From: Comamonadaceae bacterium
GTDB taxonomy: Bacteria; Pseudomonadota; Gammaproteobacteria; Burkholderiales; Burkholderiaceae_C
Length of the DNA: 10,749 nucleotides
NCBI GenBank assembly: GCA_947451445.1
Contig: CANFZJ010000069.1
Location: 1-10,749 of the forward strand
Reading direction: 5' to 3'
This document shows, one piece after another, positions 7,014 to 10,749 of this stretch (position 1 is its first letter; each line of letters starts with the position of its first letter). The notes under the pieces are model-generated. The model ran no database searches. It was not told the origin of the DNA and saw nothing but the letters and a program-made list of their open reading frames with translations. The translations under genes and the position numbers were made by a program.

Positions 7014-8374
7014 AAACCCTCCCCCTCGTCTGTGCCCTGCTGCTCACCGGCTGCGCCACCCAGCAAGCCGTTTACAGCCCGCCCGCCACCACCGTGCCCG
7101 CCCAATGGCAATACGGCACAGCCACCAGCGCGGTGGCAGCCGATGCGTGGTGGACGGCTTTCAACGACCCGGTGCTGGACCAGTTGGTCGCCCAGGCCTT
7201 GGCGCACAACAACAACCTGGCCGCCGCCACCATCCAACTGCGCCAGGCCCAGCTGCAAGCCGGGCTGGCCGAGCACCGCCCCAGCTTCAGCGCCAGCCTG
7301 ACCACCAGCACCAGCCGCACGCTGGGCAGCAAGCCCGTCAGCGCCAACGCCAGCGGCACCAGCCTGGGCGCCAGCTACGAGCTGGACCTGTGGAACAAGC
7401 TGGGTAGCCAGCGCGACGTGGCCCTGTGGGAAGCCCGCGCCACCGCACAAGACCGCGCCAGCACCGCGCTGGCCCTGGTCGCCACCACCGCCCAGCTGTA
7501 CTGGCAACTGGGCTACGCCCAGCAGCGCCTGGCCGCCAATCTGCAAAGCATTGCCAGCGCGCAAAAAACCCTGGCGCTGGTGCAGGCCCAGGCCAATGCA
7601 GGTGCCGTGGGCGGGTTGGAACAGGCCGAGGCCACGCAGAGCCTGCGGGCCTTGCAAGCCAGCCACACCACGCTGCAGCAGAACGTGGTTACCGCCCGCA
7701 CCGCCCTGGCCCTGCTGTTCGATGCGCAGCCGGTACCCGCCGACCCGCAGACCTTGCCGACCCACCCGCTGCCCGAAGTCGCCGCAGGCCTGCCCGCCGA
7801 CCTGCTGGCGCGCCGCCCCGACCTGCGCGCCGCCGAGCTGCGCCTGCGCGAAGCCCATGTGCAGATCGACGCCACCCGCGCCAGCTACTACCCGGCGCTG
7901 ACGCTGACCGGCGCGCTGGGCACCTCCAGCACCGCGCTGGTCAGCCTTTTGCATAACCCGGTCGCCAGCCTGGGCGCGGGTTTGAGCCTGCCGTTTTTGA
8001 ACCAGCAAGCGATGGACCTGAACATCCAGATCGCCCAGGCCCAGCGCGACCAGGCCGTCGTCACCTTTCGCCAGACCCTGTACACCGCCCTGGGCGACGT
8101 AGACAACGCCCTGTCCGCCCGCCAGCAGTACCGCCAGCAGGCCGTGCTGCTGCAACAGGTGCTGGACGCCGCCGCCCAGGCCGAACGCCTGTACGCGGTG
8201 CGCTACCGCGCCGGGTCGGTGGCCCTTAAACCTTGGCTGGACGCGCAGGAGAGCCGCCGCAGCGCGGAGATTGCGCTGGCCGAGAACCGGTTGAACCAGT
8301 ATGTAAACCACGCGGCGCTGGTGCTGGCACTGGGCGGTGGGGTGGAGGCGGTGAAGGGTGAAATCAGCCTCTAG
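7010..8374 (+). CDS. NodT/OprM-family outer-membrane efflux lipoprotein (TolC-like)
   Basis: 454-aa outer-membrane factor that should form the trimeric exit channel for the MacAB pump. A short signal peptide ends in lipobox LLTGC; Cys15 is the predicted lipidation site, and Ala16 at +2 fits outer-membrane sorting. Family features follow in order: the WWTAFNDPVLDQLV segment (about 47-60), long Ala/Gln-rich helices, LGASYELDLWNKLG in the first half, and LPADLLARRPDLRAAELRLREA with YYPALTLTGALG opening the second half. Its ATG overlaps the macB stop as ATGA, which implies translational coupling. The last two codons and the TAG stop lie inside repeat copy B. It resembles the PvdRT-OpmQ arrangement of Pseudomonas in gene order, but no siderophore gene is visible, so that substrate is not implied. 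Confidence 0.93.
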   Translation: MKTLPLVCALLLTGCATQQAVYSPPATTVPAQWQYGTATSAVAADAWWTAFNDPVLDQLVAQALAHNNNLAAATIQLRQAQLQAGLAEHRPSFSASLTTSTSRTLGSKPVSANASGTSLGASYELDLWNKLGSQRDVALWEARATAQDRASTALALVATTAQLYWQLGYAQQRLAANLQSIASAQKTLALVQAQANAGAVGGLEQAEATQSLRALQASHTTLQQNVVTARTALALLFDAQPVPADPQTLPTHPLPEVAAGLPADLLARRPDLRAAELRLREAHVQIDATRASYYPALTLTGALGTSSTALVSLLHNPVASLGAGLSLPFLNQQAMDLNIQIAQAQRDQAVVTFRQTLYTALGDVDNALSARQQYRQQAVLLQQVLDAAAQAERLYAVRYRAGSVALKPWLDAQESRRSAEIALAENRLNQYVNHAALVLALGGGVEAVKGEISL

Positions 8375-8415
8375 CGCATATTCCACTTGCGCAGGAAGCT
8401 ATCAATAAAATAGCA
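8366..8415 (-). repeat. 50-nt hairpin repeat, copy B, between convergent genes
   Basis: Read on the minus strand it starts TGCTATTTTATTGATAGCT, then left arm TCCTGCGCA, 9-nt loop, and right arm TGCGCTAGAGGCT. The two 13-nt arms match at 10 positions. It begins 6 nt after the bestrophin stop codon, in the bestrophin's orientation. Its far end overlaps the last two codons and stop of the outer-membrane factor gene. There is no long T-run on the minus strand (GATTTCACC follows), so termination here is likely weaker than at copy A. Confidence 0.8.
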
Positions 8416-8421
8416 CGTCCT

Positions 8422-9363
8422 TCAGTGCAACCGAAAATCCACCGGCTGCATCGGGGGTGGAATGTCCGCATCTTGCAGTGACTCGCGCAGGTTGATCTCC
8501 AGGCCACGGCAGATGGCGTTCAGCGGCAGGTCGTTGGCTTCCAGGCCGAAGGGTTCTTCGATCTCGTCGCCCAGGGCGTCCAGGGCGAAGAAGGTGTAGG
8601 TGACGATGGCCACCACCAGCGGGGTCATGAAGCCGATGGAATCCACCAGGCCGAAGGGCAGCAAAAAGCAGTATAGGTAGGCGGTGCGGTGCAGCAGCAG
8701 CGTGTACGAAAACGGGATCGGCGTGCCCTTGATGCGTTCGCAGGCCGCGCCTGCCCCGGCGATGGCCGATACCGTGGCGTCGATGGACGCGGCCAGGCAG
8801 GGGTCGATGCGGCCCTCCTGCAGGCACTGCTGCAGGTCCAGGCCCATGCGCTGCATCAGGTAGTCGGGCGGGTTGGACGATGCGGCCATTTTTTGCCACT
8901 CGGCGGGCAGCAGGAACGCCTGGGTGTCGTCCGCCGGGTTGCCGCCGCGCAGATAGTGGCGCAGGGCGTGCGCGTAGGCGATGGTGCGGTAGACCATGCG
9001 CACCCGGGCATCGCCCAGGCCGTTGCGGGCCAGCGCCGGCTGCGGGTAGGCCAGCAGGCTGTTGCACTGGCGCGCCAGGTTGCGTGCGCGCAGCAAAATC
9101 TCGCCCCACAGCTTGCGTCCCTCCCAATAGCGGTCGTAGGCCGCGGTGTTGCGAAAGCCCAGAAAGATCGCGATCGGCAGGCCGATCAGGGTGAACGGGA
9201 TGGTGGTCAGCGTGATCTTGTGCGCAAACAGGTCGCCGTGGTTCAGGGTGACCACGGTGGCGATCAGGGTGTTGACCAGCAGGGCGGGCAGGATGCGTGG
9301 CAGCACCGACCCCCGCAGCACTAAAAACAGGCGCAGGCCGGAGGGGCGGTCTCTGACAATCAT
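8422..9363 (-). CDS. Bestrophin-family ion channel (UPF0187/YneE-like)
   Basis: 313-aa membrane protein of the bestrophin family. Bacterial members form pentameric channels in the inner membrane; the characterised Klebsiella protein is cation-selective. Family hallmarks in order: MIVRDRPSG at the start, RGSVLPRILP (17-26), PFTLIGLPIAIFLGFRNTAAYDRYWEGRKLWGE (56-88), PFSYTLLLHRTAYLYCFLLPFGL (217-239), and TPLVVAIVTYTFFALDALGDEIEEPFG (247-273). Hydrophobic segments near 25-42, 54-70, 222-240 and 244-262 match the four-helix core. I chose the ATG at 9363 because it gives the typical N-terminus; a TTG two codons upstream (9369) is also open. No good free Shine-Dalgarno is visible: the GGGG upstream lies in a small hairpin. 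It is convergent with the pump operon and appears to be its own transcript. Ion selectivity and physiological role cannot be read from the sequence. Confidence 0.93.
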   Translation of the reverse strand: MIVRDRPSGLRLFLVLRGSVLPRILPALLVNTLIATVVTLNHGDLFAHKITLTTIPFTLIGLPIAIFLGFRNTAAYDRYWEGRKLWGEILLRARNLARQCNSLLAYPQPALARNGLGDARVRMVYRTIAYAHALRHYLRGGNPADDTQAFLLPAEWQKMAASSNPPDYLMQRMGLDLQQCLQEGRIDPCLAASIDATVSAIAGAGAACERIKGTPIPFSYTLLLHRTAYLYCFLLPFGLVDSIGFMTPLVVAIVTYTFFALDALGDEIEEPFGLEANDLPLNAICRGLEINLRESLQDADIPPPMQPVDFRLH

Positions 9364-9372
9364 GGGCAAAGG

Positions 9373-9388
9373 CCCCGGCGTTGCGGGG
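9373..9388 (-). promoter_or_regulatory. Small GC hairpin just upstream of the bestrophin start
   Basis: CCCCG (9373-9377) and CGGGG (9384-9388) form a 5-bp GC stem around a 6-nt loop. In the minus-strand transcript its 3' arm CGGGG ends 9 nt before the ATG. That arm holds the only G-rich candidate for a ribosome-binding site, so the stem could limit initiation. Short GC stems are common at this base composition. Confidence 0.25.
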
Positions 9389-9393
9389 ATTCA

Positions 9394-9405
9394 AGGGTAT
9401 ACCCT
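9394..9405. promoter_or_regulatory. Perfect 12-bp palindrome upstream of the bestrophin gene
   Basis: AGGGTATACCCT is a perfect 12-bp palindrome, 30 bp upstream of the bestrophin ATG, where an operator or a promoter -10 region would be expected. On the minus strand TATACC or the nearby TTAAAAT could serve as a -10, but no good -35 stands at the right distance. A dimeric repressor site is a reasonable guess; no regulator gene is adjacent. Confidence 0.35.
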
Positions 9406-9472
9406 GATTTTAAAGGGCGGCCCCGGCCTGCTGGTTAAGTCCCCTTGGCTGGTTTGTAAATAATGCAAAACA

Positions 9473-9522
9473 GGCCGTTAGCGCAGGTAGCAATTGCGCT
9501 GGCAGCTATTAAAAATATAGCG
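9473..9522 (-). repeat. 50-nt hairpin repeat, copy C, after the ABC ATPase gene
   Basis: Read on the minus strand it starts CGCTATATTTTTAATAGCT, then left arm GCCAGCGCA (identical to copy A), 9-nt loop, and right arm TGCGCTAACGGCC. It begins 9 nt after the stop codon of the DppF-like gene, in the same orientation, and is followed by TGTTTTGC. It is a plausible but imperfect intrinsic terminator for the ABC operon: the inner AGCGCA/TGCGCT stem is solid and the outer part is mismatched. Confidence 0.83.
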
Positions 9523-9531
9523 CTGTGCTTT

Positions 9532-10305
9532 TTAAGCGGCCAGGCCTTCAATGTCTTCGATGGCTTCCCGGCTGTAGGAATGGCTGGCATCCACCAGCAT
9601 CCGGGTGTAGGGGTGCTGGGCGGCACCGCTGCACAGGGCATCCACGCTCAGGGTTTCGACGATGCGGCCATGCTGCATCACGGCCACCTGGTCGCACAGG
9701 TGGGCCACCACGCCCAAGTCGTGGGTGACCATCAGGTAGGTCAGGCCGTCGCGCTCGCGCAGGTCGGCCAGCAGGTTCAAAATTTCGGCCTGCACCGACA
9801 CGTCCAGCGCCGAGGTGGGCTCGTCCAGCAGCAGCACACGCGGCTCCAGGATCAGGGCACGGGCAATCGCCACACGCTGGCGCTGTCCGCCAGACAACTG
9901 GTGCGGGTAGCGAAAGCGAAAGCTGCTGTTCAGCCCCACTTTGGCCAGAATGCTGTCGATGCGTTCACGCTCGTTGTCCATGCCGTGGATGCGCAGCGGC
10001 TCGGCCAGCACGGTGTGGATGGTGTGGCGCGGGTGCAGCGAACCATAGGGGTCCTGGAACACCATCTGTACCTCGCGGCAGTGCGCGCGCTCCAGCTTGG
10101 GGCCCAGGGCCCGGCCACCGATCTGCAACCTGCCGTTCCAATGGCTGTACTGGCCCGCCAGGCAGCGCAGCACGGTGGTTTTGCCGGAGCCGGACTCGCC
10201 CACCAGGCCGAAGGACTGGCCCTGGCGTACCTGCAGGTGTACATCGTTGAGCACCTTGGCAGTGCCAAAGGATAGGTGCAGTGCGTTGACGTCGATCATG
10301 GTCAT
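9532..10305 (-). CDS. Peptide/nickel-type ABC importer ATPase (OppF/DppF-like)
   Basis: 257-aa cytoplasmic ATPase of the OppF/DppF/NikE type, expected to energise uptake of peptides, nickel or similar small solutes. Motifs: Walker A GESGSGKTT (36-44), Q-loop Gln84 in MVFQDPYGSL, signature LSGGQ (137-141), Walker B VLLLDE (157-162), the family string EPTSALDVSV (162-171), and H-loop His195. The oligopeptide-type tail motif QHPYTRMLVDA (230-240) is present, but the protein ends soon after. It is therefore shorter than typical OppF (about 330 aa) and nearer NikE in size. The start at 10305 is supported by AAGGA seven nucleotides upstream. It lies 10 nt downstream of the OppD-like gene in the same operon, so the two ATPases probably pair. 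Permease and binding-protein genes should lie beyond the right edge. Substrate is unknown. Confidence 0.92.
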   Translation of the reverse strand: MTMIDVNALHLSFGTAKVLNDVHLQVRQGQSFGLVGESGSGKTTVLRCLAGQYSHWNGRLQIGGRALGPKLERAHCREVQMVFQDPYGSLHPRHTIHTVLAEPLRIHGMDNERERIDSILAKVGLNSSFRFRYPHQLSGGQRQRVAIARALILEPRVLLLDEPTSALDVSVQAEILNLLADLRERDGLTYLMVTHDLGVVAHLCDQVAVMQHGRIVETLSVDALCSGAAQHPYTRMLVDASHSYSREAIEDIEGLAA

Positions 10306-10312
10306 GGTGAGA

Positions 10313-10317
10313 TCCTT
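10313..10317 (-). promoter_or_regulatory. Ribosome-binding site of the OppF/DppF-like gene
   Basis: AAGGA on the minus strand, seven nucleotides before the ATG at 10305. It overlaps the TAA stop (10316-10318) of the upstream ATPase gene. This decides the start codon against the ATG two codons later (10299) and suggests translational coupling. Confidence 0.7.
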
Positions 10318-10749
10318 AAGCAGTCAGCCAGGCGGGGTCGCGTTGCAGCACGGGCAGGCGGGCACGGCGCTGCTCCAGGCTGGGCAATGCGCCCAGCAGG
10401 CCCCGGGTGTAGGGGTGCTGGGCGTGGTCCAGGTCGGCGGCGGCAATGCTTTCGACCACGCGCCCGGCGTACATCACCAGCACCCGGTCGCAAAAATGGC
10501 GCACCAGGTTCAGGTCGTGGCTGATGAACACCAGGCCCAGGCCGCGCTGGTCGACCAGCTCGTCCAGCACCGCCAGCACCTGCAGGCGCACCGACACGTC
10601 CAGGGCCGAGGTGGGCTCGTCGGCGATCAGCAGGCGCGGCTTCTGGGCCAGCATCATCGCGATCATCACCCGTTGCCCCATGCCACCCGACAGCTGGTGC
10701 GGGTACTGCTGGGCCACGCGGGCCGGCTCGCGGATGTGCACCCGGGCCA
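10316..10749 (-). CDS. Peptide/nickel-type ABC importer ATPase (OppD/DppD-like), 3' part only
   Basis: C-terminal part (about 143 residues visible) of a second ABC ATPase; the N-terminus with Walker A lies beyond the right edge. Visible motifs: YPHQLSGGMGQRVMIAMML containing the ABC signature, Walker B RLLIADE followed by PTSALDVSV, H-loop ISHD, and the tail QHPYTRGLLGALPSLEQRR. LSGGMGQRV in place of LSGGQRQRV marks the OppD/DppD/NikD side of the family, so this is the natural partner of the downstream OppF/DppF-like protein. The tail stops about 37 residues after QHPYTR, so like its partner it has a short C-terminus. The frame is open to the window edge. The GTG at 10741 should not be taken as the start, because it would omit Walker A. 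Confidence 0.9.
   Translation of the reverse strand, partial: ARVHIREPARVAQQYPHQLSGGMGQRVMIAMMLAQKPRLLIADEPTSALDVSVRLQVLAVLDELVDQRGLGLVFISHDLNLVRHFCDRVLVMYAGRVVESIAAADLDHAQHPYTRGLLGALPSLEQRRARLPVLQRDPAWLTA

Noticed and set aside
3805..8386. Long open frames antisense to macA, macB and the outer-membrane factor gene
   Set aside because: All are low-complexity Gly/Val/His/Gln shadows of well-recognised sense genes.
8402..9394. A 330-codon minus-strand frame overlapping the bestrophin gene
   Set aside because: It is the Pro/Arg-rich alternate frame; the bestrophin frame carries all the family motifs.
9463..10275. A 270-codon plus-strand frame antisense to the DppF-like gene
   Set aside because: It is a shadow frame without motifs; the minus-strand frame has complete ABC motifs and a Shine-Dalgarno.
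1..10749. A defence island, mobile element, CRISPR array, riboswitch or biosynthetic cluster
   Set aside because: I looked on both strands and found no transposase, integrase, direct-repeat array, aptamer-like leader or biosynthetic enzyme. All genes belong to known transport or envelope families.

Overview
The window reads as ordinary chromosome from a high-GC betaproteobacterium, most likely Burkholderiales and plausibly Comamonadaceae (the Acidovorax/Rhodoferax/Polaromonas side). The basis is the strong G/C third-position bias, proteins that resemble that group, and three copies of a 50-nt hairpin repeat of a kind I recall from Comamonadaceae intergenic regions. No database search was possible, so the taxonomic call is inference. 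I see no insertion sequence, phage gene, CRISPR array, tRNA or rRNA.

Layout, left to right. (1) Positions 1-94 hold no gene I can name, but contain a perfect 8-bp-stem hairpin at 4-24. (2) Positions 95-946 (minus) encode an exported protein with two DUF4399-type modules. (3) Positions 947-1390 are a 444-bp divergent intergenic region with short palindromes and no convincing promoter. (4) Positions 1391-3718 (plus) encode a PhoX-family (DUF839) protein with a twin-arginine signal and a lipobox. It is followed by a strong intrinsic terminator built from repeat copy A. (5) Positions 3880-8374 (plus) form a tight three-gene operon: macA adaptor, macB ATPase/permease (2-bp gap) and a NodT/OprM-type outer-membrane lipoprotein (4-bp ATGA overlap). 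Together they make a complete tripartite export pump. (6) Positions 8422-9363 (minus) encode a bestrophin-family channel convergent with the pump operon; the gap is filled by repeat copy B. (7) Positions 9532-10749 (minus) are the 3' end of a peptide/nickel-type ABC importer operon: a complete OppF/DppF-like ATPase, and upstream of it an OppD/DppD-like ATPase cut by the right edge. Repeat copy C lies just past the last gene.

How they work together. MacA, MacB and the outer-membrane factor should form one envelope-spanning machine. The two ABC ATPases should work as a heterodimer with permeases and a binding protein encoded beyond the right edge. The DUF4399 protein, the PhoX-like protein and the bestrophin are separate transcription units with no evident link to the pump.

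I do not see a new multi-gene system. The most interesting non-coding signal is the 50-nt repeat: three copies of identical length, each directly downstream of a gene and in that gene's orientation. One copy supplies the stop codon of the neighbouring convergent gene. Another has a third arm that could form a competing hairpin.
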